From Hymenobacter latericoloratus (GTDB taxonomy: Bacteria > Bacteroidota > Bacteroidia > Cytophagales > Hymenobacteraceae): a stretch of 64,000 bases of DNA. Positions 17,445-25,342 of the stretch are shown piece by piece. The DNA is taken from NCBI RefSeq assembly GCF_014199535.1, contig NZ_JACHNV010000001.1, positions 930,001-994,000 of the forward strand, read 5' to 3'. The position numbers were made by a program, and so were the translations under genes. Each line of letters opens with the position of its first letter. The stretch's first letter is position 1. The notes beneath the pieces were generated by a model, which was given only the letters and a program-made list of their open reading frames with translations, was not told the origin of the DNA and did no database searches.

Positions 17445-20408
17445 CTACAGGCCCCCACCAGGCGGCGGCCCGAACCCGCCCGGCCGCAGCCCACCGGGGC
17501 GGGGGCCATCGGGGCCGGGCAGGGCCTCGCCGCGGCCCGCACCCGCGCCAAAGCTGCGGATGTTGTAAGTGAACATCAGCATGAAGTAGCGCTGCAGGAT
17601 GTTGGTCTGGATGTCCTCGGTGTAGGCGGCCGTGATGTTGCGCTGGATGCTGTTGTTCTGGCCCAGCAAGTCAAAGGCAAACAGCTTGATTTCAGCCTGC
17701 TGCTTCTGACCCAGCTTTTTGCCCACCGAGGCGTTCCAGAGCACAAAGTTCTGGTTGTAGCCGGCCGAGAGGCCCGTGAACAGCTGGTGGTTCACGTCGG
17801 ACTGTACCGTGACGCCCTTCACCACAATCCAGTTGAAGCGCAGGCTGGTGGTTTGGCGGAAAAAGCGGCTGTTAAGCTGCTGGCGCAGGGTGTTGCGCAC
17901 GTAGCTCTGGCTGGAGTTGGAGGAGAGCGTAAAGTCCAGCTCGGGGCTGATGTTGCTGCTGAGCACGGCGCCCAGCCCCACGTTGGGCGTACGGCTGTAG
18001 TTCAGCTCCCCGAACACCAGACCCGGCGTTTGGGAGTAAGTGGCGTTGGCGTTCAGGTTCAGATTGGATTTGATGAAGGCCAGCGGCAGGCTGTAGTTGA
18101 TGAAAGAGCGCAGCGAGTACTGCTGGTTCAGGTTGACGGGGCGCGTAAGCTGACCCCCCGCCGGAATGACTACCCCATCCACTACCACGGGCTCCGTGCC
18201 GGCGTAAATGGTATTGTTGGTGATGTAGTTATCAATGTAGGAGCCCCCAAGCAGGGCAAAAAACGACGTCGATTTTTCGGGCACGGCCGCGGAGTAGCGC
18301 ACGAACAGATTGTGGCGGTTTTCCTGGCGCAGGTCGGGGTTGCCGGTGGTCAGCTGCAGCGGGTTGGAGTTGTTGACTACCTCCTGCAGCTGGCTGATGC
18401 TGGGCGGATTGGTGTTCATGCGGTAGTTTACCCGCAGGTTCTGCTGCCGCGAGAAGTTGTAGCGCAGCTGGGCGTTGGGCAGCACGTTCAGGAAGGTGCG
18501 GCGGGTAGTGCCGGGCCGCGGAAACTCCTGCTCACTCCGCAGCTGGGCGCTCTGCACGGCCGCGCCCACGGCCCACTGCAGTTCCTTGGTCTGGAAGCGG
18601 TACGTGACTTCGCCCGTGTTCGTGAGGTAGCGGCTCTGGAACACGTTGCTCAGCGTATCATTCAGGATGGTGTAGCGCTGCTCGCCGGGCGAGAAGTTGT
18701 AAGTTTTCTTGTCGGAGTCGTTGGGCGTGTACGAAATGGTGTAGCCCAGCTGCAGAATGCTGTTCTGGCCCAGCGGCTCGGTGTAATTAGCGTTGCCGGT
18801 CCAGGCCCAGCCGGTTTGCGCCAGCTCCGAGAATTGGTTGAGGGTAGTGGTGCGCAGCGTGTCCCGGCGCCGGAACGACGTGTTGGAGAACAGGTTATTG
18901 TCGCCGTCCTTGTTGTTGTAGCTGGTGTTCAGGCCCAGCGAAAAGGTGCGGCCCCGGCGCTGGAAGCGGTGCCGGTAGAGCAGCTGGTTGGTGGCCGTCA
19001 GCCCCGTCAGGGCCGAGCGGTAAGTGCTGTTGTTGGTGCCCTGATCCAGGCCGGCCTCGTTACCGGTCACTTCAAAGGTGCGGCCATCGAGCAGGCTGTT
19101 GCCCGTGTTGCGCTGCACCGACAAGCTGGGTCGCCAGAGCAGGGAGTTCAGGGAGTCGAACTTGTGGTCGAGGCGCAGGTTGAAGCGGTTGTTGATGTTG
19201 CGGCTGCTGGCCAGGGAGTTTTCGTTGTAGCGCAAGTCCTGGGTCTGGCCGGCGGGAGCCACGTAGCGGCGCAGCAGGCTGGTGCGGCTGGTATTGTCGC
19301 TGAGGTTAAAGAAGTAGCTGCCCTGCACTTCGGTTTTGGTGCCCCAGCTGTCGGAGTAGTTCAGGCCCAGGGCGTGGGTTTTCGAGATGCCGCCCTGCTG
19401 GCTCACCAGAAAGTCGCCGGCATTGTTGCCGCCGCCCCCTCCGCCGCCCTGGCCGCCCCCGCCCACACGGCCGCCGCCCTGGCCGCGCTGGCCCTGGCCG
19501 CCCCCGCCGCCCTGGCGTGAGTTGCCCACTACCCCCAGCAAATCCTCGGTTCCGAAGTTCTGCTCGTTCACGTTGTTGCTCTGGGCTACCACCGAAAGGC
19601 GCTGCTTGCCCTTGAACTGGTTGAGGTTGCCGCTCACCCGGTACCGGTCGTCCTGGGGGCCGTAGCCAGCCAGCACCCGCCCGAACGTGCCGTTGCGGAA
19701 GCTGGGCTTGGTGACGATGTTGATGGTTTTCTGCTGGTTACCATCATCAAAACCTGTAAACTGGGCCTGGTCCGAAGACCGGTCGTAGACCTGAATCTTG
19801 TCGATGACTTCGGCCGGAATGTTCTTGAGCACGGCGTCGGGGTCGTTGCCGAAAAACTCCTTGCCATCTACCAGCACCCGCTGCACCTGCTCGCCCTGGG
19901 CCTGCACCCGCCCCGAGGTGGGGTCCACGGTGACACCGGGCATCTTGGTAATCAGGTCCTGGGCGTTGGCATCGGGGTTGGTTTTGAAGGAGCCGGCATT
20001 GAACTGGGCCGTGTCGCCCTTCTGCACGGCAGCGGCGGCCCGGCCTACCACTTCCACCCCTTTCAGGGCAATGCCCCCGCCCGCCTGCAGGGCCAGCGTA
20101 CCTAGGGCCAGGGGCTGGCTGGCGCCTACCTCTACGGTGCGGCGCAGGTTCTGGTAGCCCAGAAAAGAAACCGTCAGCACGTAGCGGCCTGGCCCTACCC
20201 CCGGTACCACGAAGGAACCATCGACTTCCACGGCGGCCCCCCGCTTGGTGGAGTCCGGAATCTGGGTCAGCAGCACGTTGGCCCCAATCAGCGGCGACTG
20301 GTCTTTGCCATCCACTACCCGCCCGCTGACGGTAGTAGTTTGCGCCAGTGCAGCCTGGCTAAACGCCACAAGTAACAGGAGCAGCAGGAATAGGAAACGT
20401 CTTGGCAT
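17445..20408 (-). CDS. Outer-membrane beta-barrel protein, TonB-receptor-like with CarboxypepD_reg domain
   Basis: A 987-residue outer-membrane protein. ATG 20408 starts the signal peptide (MPRRFLFLLLLLLVAFSQA). Residues about 23-105 form a carboxypeptidase-regulatory-like fold (VSGRVVDGKDQSPLIGANV). A TonB-receptor plug-like domain (about 125-235) includes ITKMPGVTVDPTSGRVQ and LVDGKEFFGNDPDAVL. The rest is an outer-membrane barrel of the OMP_b-brl_3 type. A Gly/Gln-rich insert lies at about residues 296-326 (19430-19515). The C-terminus is Gly/Pro-rich (PGGLRPGGFGPPPGGG) and does not end in the usual aromatic residue. The transported substrate is unknown. Confidence 0.87.
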   Translation of the reverse strand: MPRRFLFLLLLLLVAFSQAALAQTTTVSGRVVDGKDQSPLIGANVLLTQIPDSTKRGAAVEVDGSFVVPGVGPGRYVLTVSFLGYQNLRRTVEVGASQPLALGTLALQAGGGIALKGVEVVGRAAAAVQKGDTAQFNAGSFKTNPDANAQDLITKMPGVTVDPTSGRVQAQGEQVQRVLVDGKEFFGNDPDAVLKNIPAEVIDKIQVYDRSSDQAQFTGFDDGNQQKTINIVTKPSFRNGTFGRVLAGYGPQDDRYRVSGNLNQFKGKQRLSVVAQSNNVNEQNFGTEDLLGVVGNSRQGGGGGQGQRGQGGGRVGGGGQGGGGGGGNNAGDFLVSQQGGISKTHALGLNYSDSWGTKTEVQGSYFFNLSDNTSRTSLLRRYVAPAGQTQDLRYNENSLASSRNINNRFNLRLDHKFDSLNSLLWRPSLSVQRNTGNSLLDGRTFEVTGNEAGLDQGTNNSTYRSALTGLTATNQLLYRHRFQRRGRTFSLGLNTSYNNKDGDNNLFSNTSFRRRDTLRTTTLNQFSELAQTGWAWTGNANYTEPLGQNSILQLGYTISYTPNDSDKKTYNFSPGEQRYTILNDTLSNVFQSRYLTNTGEVTYRFQTKELQWAVGAAVQSAQLRSEQEFPRPGTTRRTFLNVLPNAQLRYNFSRQQNLRVNYRMNTNPPSISQLQEVVNNSNPLQLTTGNPDLRQENRHNLFVRYSAAVPEKSTSFFALLGGSYIDNYITNNTIYAGTEPVVVDGVVIPAGGQLTRPVNLNQQYSLRSFINYSLPLAFIKSNLNLNANATYSQTPGLVFGELNYSRTPNVGLGAVLSSNISPELDFTLSSNSSQSYVRNTLRQQLNSRFFRQTTSLRFNWIVVKGVTVQSDVNHQLFTGLSAGYNQNFVLWNASVGKKLGQKQQAEIKLFAFDLLGQNNSIQRNITAAYTEDIQTNILQRYFMLMFTYNIRSFGAGAGRGEALPGPDGPRPGGLRPGGFGPPPGGGL

Positions 20409-20752
20409 CAGGCGGAGAGAAGTAGTCACTAGCCGGAATAGACGCAGCTTTTCCCCCGATGTTTAATGTTGAGGCAATTTATTTCGAAGCTCCGCCGGGC
20501 GAATGGGTCTTTAAGTGATTGTAGATATGGCAGGACAGTTTCCGCCGCTGCCCGCACCCGCGGCGCAGGCGGCAGCCTGGTGCGCTGGTTGTGGGCCAGC
20601 TGTCCTAGCTAAACAGCACTCTGCCACGCCGGTAGCATCCGCATAGCGTATGCTGGTTGGCGCGACCAGGATGGGGTAGCAGTTGCCGCAAAATCAGGCT
20701 GAGGCGAAGCGGGAGCGTCTCATCCGGTTAATATCCTGAGTTAAGAGAACGT

Positions 20753-20840
20753 CAGCACGCGAGCTTGTCGAGACACCTCGCGTGCTGGTTGGGGTAGTAA
20801 CTCAACGTCAGCACGCGAGATGTCTCGACAAGCTCGACAT
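20753..20840. repeat. Two copies of an intergenic hairpin repeat
   Basis: The stretch 20409-20879 has no gene. CAGCACGCGAG (20753-20763) pairs with CTCGCGTGCTG (20777-20787) around a core containing CTTGTCGAGACA. A second copy starts near 20808 (CAGCACGCGAG) with the core inverted (ATGTCTCGACAAGCTCG). I see nothing else convincing in this gap. Confidence 0.7.
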
Positions 20841-20879
20841 GGCATACGCTGCTTTACGTTACTGTACGCTATGCCTTAC

Positions 20880-21524
20880 TTACTTCTTGCGCACCAGCAG
20901 CAGCCCGTCGCGCAGGGGGAGGAATACGTTTTCCACCCGCTCATCGGCCTGCACTTTATCGTTGAAGGCGCGCACGGCGTGGGTGTCCTTATCGGCGGGC
21001 TTTACGGGGTAGGAGTCCACCGCCTTGCCGCCCCACAGCACGTTATCAATCAGCAAGAAACCGCCCGGGCGCACCTGGGGTAGCACCAGCTCATAGTAAG
21101 TACCGTTGTTGATTTTATCGGCGTCGATGAACACCAAGTCCCAGGTTTCGGGCAGGGTAGGCAGCAGCTGGCGGGCGTCGCCGATGTGCAGCTGAATCTG
21201 GGTTTCCCGGCCGGCTTCGCGCACGTAGCGCCGGATGCGGTCCTCCAGCTCGGGGTTCTGCTCCACGGTATGCAGCACCCCGTCGGGGGCCAGCCCCTCG
21301 GCCAGGCACAGGGCCGAGTAGCCCGTAAACGTACCCAACTCCAGCACCCGGCGGGGCCGCACCATGTGGCTGAGCATGCTCAGCAGCCGGCCCTGGGCGT
21401 GGCCCGAGAGCATGCGCGCATGCAGCAGCTGCACGTGGGTTTCGCGGTTGAGGCGGGCCAGCAGCGGGCTTTCGGGGGTGGTGTGGCGGTCGGCGTAGAG
21501 TTGGGCTTCGTCGGCAGAGTACAT
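20880..21524 (-). CDS. O-methyltransferase (class I SAM, catechol-type)
   Basis: A 214-residue SAM-dependent methyltransferase of the Methyltransf_3 / YrrM type, related to caffeoyl-CoA and catechol O-methyltransferases. Motif I is VLELGTFTGYSALCLAEGL, the acidic ribose-binding region is HTVEQNPELEDRI, and the metal-site aspartates are in DLVFIDADKINNG and LLIDNVLWGGKAVD. Its substrate cannot be read from the sequence. It lies downstream of an SRA-domain gene but repeats (21556-21592 and 21603-21682) intervene, so cotranscription is doubtful. Confidence 0.9.
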   Translation of the reverse strand: MYSADEAQLYADRHTTPESPLLARLNRETHVQLLHARMLSGHAQGRLLSMLSHMVRPRRVLELGTFTGYSALCLAEGLAPDGVLHTVEQNPELEDRIRRYVREAGRETQIQLHIGDARQLLPTLPETWDLVFIDADKINNGTYYELVLPQVRPGGFLLIDNVLWGGKAVDSYPVKPADKDTHAVRAFNDKVQADERVENVFLPLRDGLLLVRKK

Positions 21525-21555
21525 AAGGTAAAAGCAATACGGTTATTTCGGCCAG

Positions 21556-21592
21556 CACCGGCTTGCCGGCGGGTCAGGCAGGCAAGCCGGTG
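21556..21592. repeat. Hairpin repeat upstream of the O-methyltransferase
   Basis: CACCGGCTTGCC (21556-21567) pairs with GGCAAGCCGGTG (21581-21592). No T run follows. It resembles a repeat-type hairpin more than a terminator. Confidence 0.55.
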
Positions 21593-21602
21593 CGCTAACT
21601 CT

Positions 21603-21682
21603 TTGTCATTCCGAACGCAGCGAGGAATCTGGGGTAGCCTGTCGTGATAAACCCAGATTCCTCGCTGCGTTCGGAATGACAA
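21603..21682. repeat. 31-bp perfect inverted repeat (REP-like hairpin)
   Basis: The arms 21603-21633 and 21652-21682 are exactly complementary, with an 18-nt loop. The core reads GTCATTCCGAACGCAGCGAG, a type of sequence I associate with dispersed repeats in Hymenobacter (recollection, not searched). It begins one base after the stop codon of the SRA-domain gene. Confidence 0.85.
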
Positions 21683-21683
21683 C

Positions 21684-22121
21684 CTAGTGAAACGGCACCA
21701 GCCGGAACTTCCACACCAAAAAGCCCGACTTACCGGGCTCGTAGGCGGCGTGCGTAACGTGGTAGAGGCCCTCGTAGCGGTAGCCGCTGCCGGTTTCGGT
21801 GGGTACTTTGCGGAAGACGCGCACGGGCTGGCCGGTTTCCAGGCTGCGGCGCAGCATCAGGTTGCGGCCACTCATGTCCTGGTTGGTCACCTGCTTGCCC
21901 GTGCGCGGGTCGCGCCCGCCGCTACCGGAGTAGATAATGTCCTCCTCGCGAAAGTCGTCGTCCTCGTACTGATCGGCCAGGATAATAGAGTCAGCCCCCT
22001 CCAGCTCGCTACCACTCACGCCCGCCCGGGTGGGCCGGTGCAGCCCCGCCCGACTCAGCGCCAGCCGGTTTTCCAGCACGTCGCCGGGCCGGTAGTAGCT
22101 GATGTGGCCGAAGTGGGGCAT
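21684..22121 (-). CDS. Stand-alone SRA-YDG domain protein
   Basis: A 145-residue protein that appears to be almost entirely an SRA (SET and RING associated, YDG) domain, the fold that binds 5-methylcytosine-containing DNA. Hallmarks are RAGVSGSELEGADSIILAD, YEDDDFREEDIIYSGSGG, RDPRTGKQV and the YDG-like motif YEGLYHVTHAAYEPGKSG, followed by FLVWKFRLVPFH. In many bacteria this domain is fused to an HNH nuclease, but no nuclease domain follows here: the stop lies one base before a 31-bp inverted repeat. It may be a real single-domain reader or a fusion protein cut short by the repeat. No methyltransferase or nuclease gene is adjacent. Confidence 0.78.
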   Translation of the reverse strand: MPHFGHISYYRPGDVLENRLALSRAGLHRPTRAGVSGSELEGADSIILADQYEDDDFREEDIIYSGSGGRDPRTGKQVTNQDMSGRNLMLRRSLETGQPVRVFRKVPTETGSGYRYEGLYHVTHAAYEPGKSGFLVWKFRLVPFH

Positions 22122-22299
22122 TTCTTTAGGGTAGGAGGGTAGGAGGGTATGAGGGTAGGGGGGAGGGAGCAGAGTTGCTCTATGGTTCCGAAATCGGGAA
22201 TAATCTCACATCTAAGGGCGGCAATCTTCCCATTCAACTCCACTGCTTGTAGTTAGAATACCTCACGCCTTCTTACCCGCCTACCCCCATACCCTTAAT

Positions 22300-23532
22300 C
22301 TACTCCGGCACGTACTGGAGCACGCTCAGGTTATCCTCGTGGAGGATGTCGTTGGCCAGCTCCAGCAACTGCGGGGCCGTAATGCTGTGCACCTGGTCGA
22401 AGATTTCGTTGATGCTTTCCACCCGGCCTAAGTCCAGGGTTCGGATGCCGAGCAGTTGCATGTAGCCCCCATTGCTTTCCTCCGCCATAGCCAACTGGCC
22501 CATCAGCTGAGCCTTGGCCTTATGCAGCTGGGAGGTGCTGAGGGCACATTCCCGCAGCTTTTTCAGTTCTTTCTGCACCAACGAAACAGTGCGGTCCAAC
22601 TGCTTTTTTTCGGTACCGAAATAAATGCTGAATAGCCCCGTGTCGGTGTAGGGCGAATAACCAGCGTCAATAGTATACACCAGCCCGTATTTCTCACGCA
22701 CGGCCAGGTTGAGGCGGGAGTTCATGCCGGGCCCGCCCAACAGGTTATTGAGCAGAATAAACGGAATCCGCCGCTCATCGTGCAAGGAATAAGCGGGGCC
22801 GCCAATGATGCAGTGGGCCTGGGTAATGGGCTTGTGCTCCATATGCTCCAGGCGCTGGTAGCCGCTGAACGGCACGCGGGGCCGCTCGCCCAGCTGGGCC
22901 GGCAGGGGCCGCAAAAACTTATCGGCCAGGCGCTTTACTTCCTTGAAGGGTAGGTTGCTCACGGAGCTGAACACCAGCCGGTCGGTGCGCACGTTGTCCT
23001 GCAGGAACTGCCGGAAATCGGCCTGCTGAAAGCCCGAGACACTTTCGCGGGTGCCCAGGATGTTGTGGCCCAGGGTGTGGCGGGCAAATACCACGTCGTC
23101 GAAGTCGTCGATGATGGCGTCCTCGGGGGCGTCGTGGTACATGGCCATTTCCTCCAGAATCACGCCGCGCTCCTTCTCAATTTCCTTTTCGGGGAACACC
23201 GAATGGAACGTCAGGTCGGTGAGCAGCTCGAAGGCCCGCTCGAAGTGGGTGCTGAGCAGGGAGGCGTAAAAGCAGATTTTCTCCTTGGTGGTGTAGGCGT
23301 TTAGCTCCCCGCCCACGGTTTCGAGGCGGTTAAGGATGTGGAAGCTCTTGCGCTTTTCGGTGCCCTTGAAGGCCATGTGCTCCCAGAAGTGCGCCAGGCC
23401 CAGCTGGTGGGGCTTTTCGTCGCGGGAGCCAATATCCAGCAGGAAGCCGCAGTGCGCGATTTTGGTGTGCGGAACGTGTTTATGCAGAACCCGGATGCCG
23501 TTAGGCAACTCGTACAGGTCGTAATCAGACAT
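22300..23532 (-). CDS. M16 family zinc metallopeptidase
   Basis: A 410-residue peptidase of the pitrilysin/mitochondrial-processing-peptidase family. The inverted zinc motif HxxEH is present as HFWEHMAFKGT (residues 48-52), with the third ligand glutamate in EKERGVILEEMAMYHD. The length matches the single-chain, two-domain form, and no signal peptide is visible, so it is probably cytoplasmic. The substrate is unknown. A -7 box TACCTTTG (23629-23636, minus strand) sits about 97 bp upstream, at the edge of a long inverted repeat. Confidence 0.92.
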   Translation of the reverse strand: MSDYDLYELPNGIRVLHKHVPHTKIAHCGFLLDIGSRDEKPHQLGLAHFWEHMAFKGTEKRKSFHILNRLETVGGELNAYTTKEKICFYASLLSTHFERAFELLTDLTFHSVFPEKEIEKERGVILEEMAMYHDAPEDAIIDDFDDVVFARHTLGHNILGTRESVSGFQQADFRQFLQDNVRTDRLVFSSVSNLPFKEVKRLADKFLRPLPAQLGERPRVPFSGYQRLEHMEHKPITQAHCIIGGPAYSLHDERRIPFILLNNLLGGPGMNSRLNLAVREKYGLVYTIDAGYSPYTDTGLFSIYFGTEKKQLDRTVSLVQKELKKLRECALSTSQLHKAKAQLMGQLAMAEESNGGYMQLLGIRTLDLGRVESINEIFDQVHSITAPQLLELANDILHEDNLSVLQYVPE

Positions 23533-23628
23533 TTAGATAGGGACTTAGGGACTTGGGAACCCAGGGACTTGGTTGTGCACCACGTACAGCCCCGGCCCTG
23601 TATAACCACGCAAGCGCGCGGCTGGTTG

Positions 23629-23636
23629 CAAAGGTA
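23629..23636 (-). promoter_or_regulatory. -7 box for the M16 peptidase gene
   Basis: On the minus strand it reads TACCTTTG, an exact TAnnTTTG match, giving a leader of about 90 nt. Confidence 0.5.
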
Positions 23637-23642
23637 CGAGTA

Positions 23643-23851
23643 GTGAAACGGTGATTGAGCGAGTTGGTAAGTAAACCGCCCGTCATCCTGAGCCCCGCGA
23701 AGGACCTTATCACGAAAGCACGACCTCGTAGCAACTACTCGTTCAGGCGTAATAAGGTCCTTCGCGGGGCTCAGGATGACGGGCGGTTTACTTACCAACT
23801 CGCTCACTCACTCACTCACTCACTTACTCACTCACTCACTCACCGTTTCAC
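23643..23851. repeat. Long inverted repeat with a CTCA microsatellite in one arm
   Basis: The core arms 23657-23710 and 23752-23805 are complementary over 54 bp and contain GTCATCCTGAGCCCCGCGAA. The match continues outward to GTGAAACGGTGA on the left (from 23643) and its complement on the right (to 23851). The right arm is interrupted by ten CTCA units (one is CTTA) at 23803-23842. The right end overlaps the last codons of the GT9 gene that stops at 23840. This fills most of the gap 23533-23839. Confidence 0.88.
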
Positions 23852-24877
23852 CAACTCGCTTTCCGCCAGGGCAGCCAGCAGCTGCTGGGTATCGATGCCG
23901 TGGGCGCAGCGGAAGTGGCCCAGCGGGCACTTGCGGTAGCCATGCAGGCCGCAGGGCTGGCAGGCCAGCTTCTCCTCAATCTGCACTACCCTCGAAAACG
24001 GACTGAGCGGTCCGAACCCGAAGTAGGGCACCGTGGAGCAGTACACGGCGCACACCGGCGCGCCCACCGCCGAGCACAGGTGCATGGGCGCCGAGTCGTT
24101 GACATAGTTGAGGGTGGCGCCGCGCATGAGAGCCGCCGAGGCCAGCAGGGAAAGTTTACCGGCCAGGTTTACTACCCCCGGCCGGGGACTAAGGCTTTTG
24201 ATTCGCGCACAGTCGGCCACATCGGGCGGGCCCCCGAGCAGGAACACAGTGTACTTGGGCGGCAGCGCGGCCAGCAGCTTCAGCCACTGCTCCTCCGGAA
24301 ACTGCTTGGTAAACCACACCGAAGTAGGCGCAAGGCAGAGGTAGGGCCGGCCGCCGGCCAGGGCCGCCGCTTCGGCCGCGGCGGCTTCGTCGGCGGGGGT
24401 AGGGTAGAGGCGGGGCGGCACCACCGAGCCGGCGTAGGCGGGGTCCAGCAGGTGCAGATTCCGGGATACCTCGTGCACCCCCGAGCCAATAACGTGCGGA
24501 ATGGCTCTGGTGAACCGGAAGGCAAACGGGTTCTTATTGAACCCAATGCGCTCCGGCGCGCCCGAAAAAGCCGTCAGAAAGCCCGTGGAGGCGAAGCGCT
24601 GCAGCGTTACCACCCGCCCGTAGCCAGTGCGCCGGATTTGCTGCAGCAGCTGCCACAGCCCGTGGTACTTGTCTTTTTTCTTGTCCCAGATGAGCACCTG
24701 CCGCACGTGCGGGTGGTTTCTGAGCAGGCCTTCGTTGCCCTTGCGCACCAGAAAATCGACGGGCGTACCAGGCTCCGTGCGGTGCAGATGCTCCAGCAGC
24801 GCCGTAGCCAAAATCACGTCGCCGATGAAAGCGGTTTGAATAAGCAGAACGGCAGGATGGTCAGTTAGCTCGGGCAT
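23840..24877 (-). CDS. Glycosyltransferase family 9 (heptosyltransferase-like)
   Basis: A 345-residue GT-B enzyme of family 9, similar to ADP-heptose:LPS heptosyltransferases. ATG 24877 is chosen because the family N-terminus starts there (VLLIQTAFIGDVILATALLE) and a TATCTTTG box lies just upstream (24895-24902). The C-terminal donor-binding half has LNYVNDSAPMHLCSAVG. It ends with four cysteines spaced C-x2-C-x7-C-x6-C in CQPCGLHGYRKCPLGHFRC, shared with the second GT9 at 34323. It probably adds a sugar to lipid A-core or another envelope glycan. The stop codon lies in a CTCA microsatellite. Confidence 0.9.
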   Translation of the reverse strand: MPELTDHPAVLLIQTAFIGDVILATALLEHLHRTEPGTPVDFLVRKGNEGLLRNHPHVRQVLIWDKKKDKYHGLWQLLQQIRRTGYGRVVTLQRFASTGFLTAFSGAPERIGFNKNPFAFRFTRAIPHVIGSGVHEVSRNLHLLDPAYAGSVVPPRLYPTPADEAAAAEAAALAGGRPYLCLAPTSVWFTKQFPEEQWLKLLAALPPKYTVFLLGGPPDVADCARIKSLSPRPGVVNLAGKLSLLASAALMRGATLNYVNDSAPMHLCSAVGAPVCAVYCSTVPYFGFGPLSPFSRVVQIEEKLACQPCGLHGYRKCPLGHFRCAHGIDTQQLLAALAESELVKR

Positions 24878-24894
24878 AGTGCAATAGCGGGCCA

Positions 24895-24902
24895 CAAAGA
24901 TA
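24895..24902 (-). promoter_or_regulatory. -7 box for the first GT9 gene
   Basis: On the minus strand it reads TATCTTTG, an exact TAnnTTTG match, 17 bp before the ATG. The leader would be about ten nucleotides. Confidence 0.5.
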
Positions 24903-24949
24903 CCGCTTAACGGCAGGTTCGCCATCCTTTTGTCTAATCCTCCGGCATA

Positions 24950-25260
24950 GGTAGCAATTTCCTCTTCCATTCCTGCCGCTGCCCAAGGCAACGTGCTGGC
25001 TCCGGCCGCCCGCCGGACCGGACGCGCAGCGTCCGACCGGTTCGCTTCGTGCTGACACTCGGCTCGCCCACTTCGGCAGGGCTTTCCATTCCAACACCAA
25101 CCAGCAAGTCGCTTCGGGGGTGCGGCGGCCGAGGGTTCCTACCCCCTGCCAGCAGGCAAAACCGGCCGGGCGGAGGCCAGCACGAAGCCAACCGTTCGGG
25201 CGGCAACCGGTCGGACGGACTCCGCCCGCCGGACCGGACGGGCCAGAATCTGCTAAAGCC
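24950..25260. repeat. GC-rich intergenic stretch with imperfect inverted and direct repeats
   Basis: The gap 24903-25342 holds no gene I can support. GCCCGCCGGACCGGACG occurs at both ends of this stretch. CAGCACGAAGC-type and ACCGGTCGGAC-type blocks near 25180-25215 are complementary to sequence near 25030-25060. It looks like a decayed hairpin-type repeat element. Confidence 0.45.
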
Positions 25261-25342
25261 GCCGGCTTCTGCCTAACTTGCCCCGGCCGCTCCGGCGGCT
25301 TTTTCTGGTTTTCGTTTGTGCCACCTTACCCGTGTTTCGCTT

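Noticed and set aside
17787..19520. Long open frame antisense to the outer-membrane barrel gene (577 codons)
   Set aside because: It mirrors the GC-rich third codon positions of a well-supported gene on the other strand, has no family similarity and a repetitive Val/Ala/Gly/Gln composition.
23803..23842. CTCA repeats as a CRISPR array
   Set aside because: Units are 4 bp without spacers; it is a microsatellite.
24992..25342. Overlapping open frames in the GC-rich gap before the Xaa-Pro peptidase
   Set aside because: Arg/Pro/Gly-rich products in several frames at once are typical of GC-rich noncoding DNA; no start or domain supports any of them.
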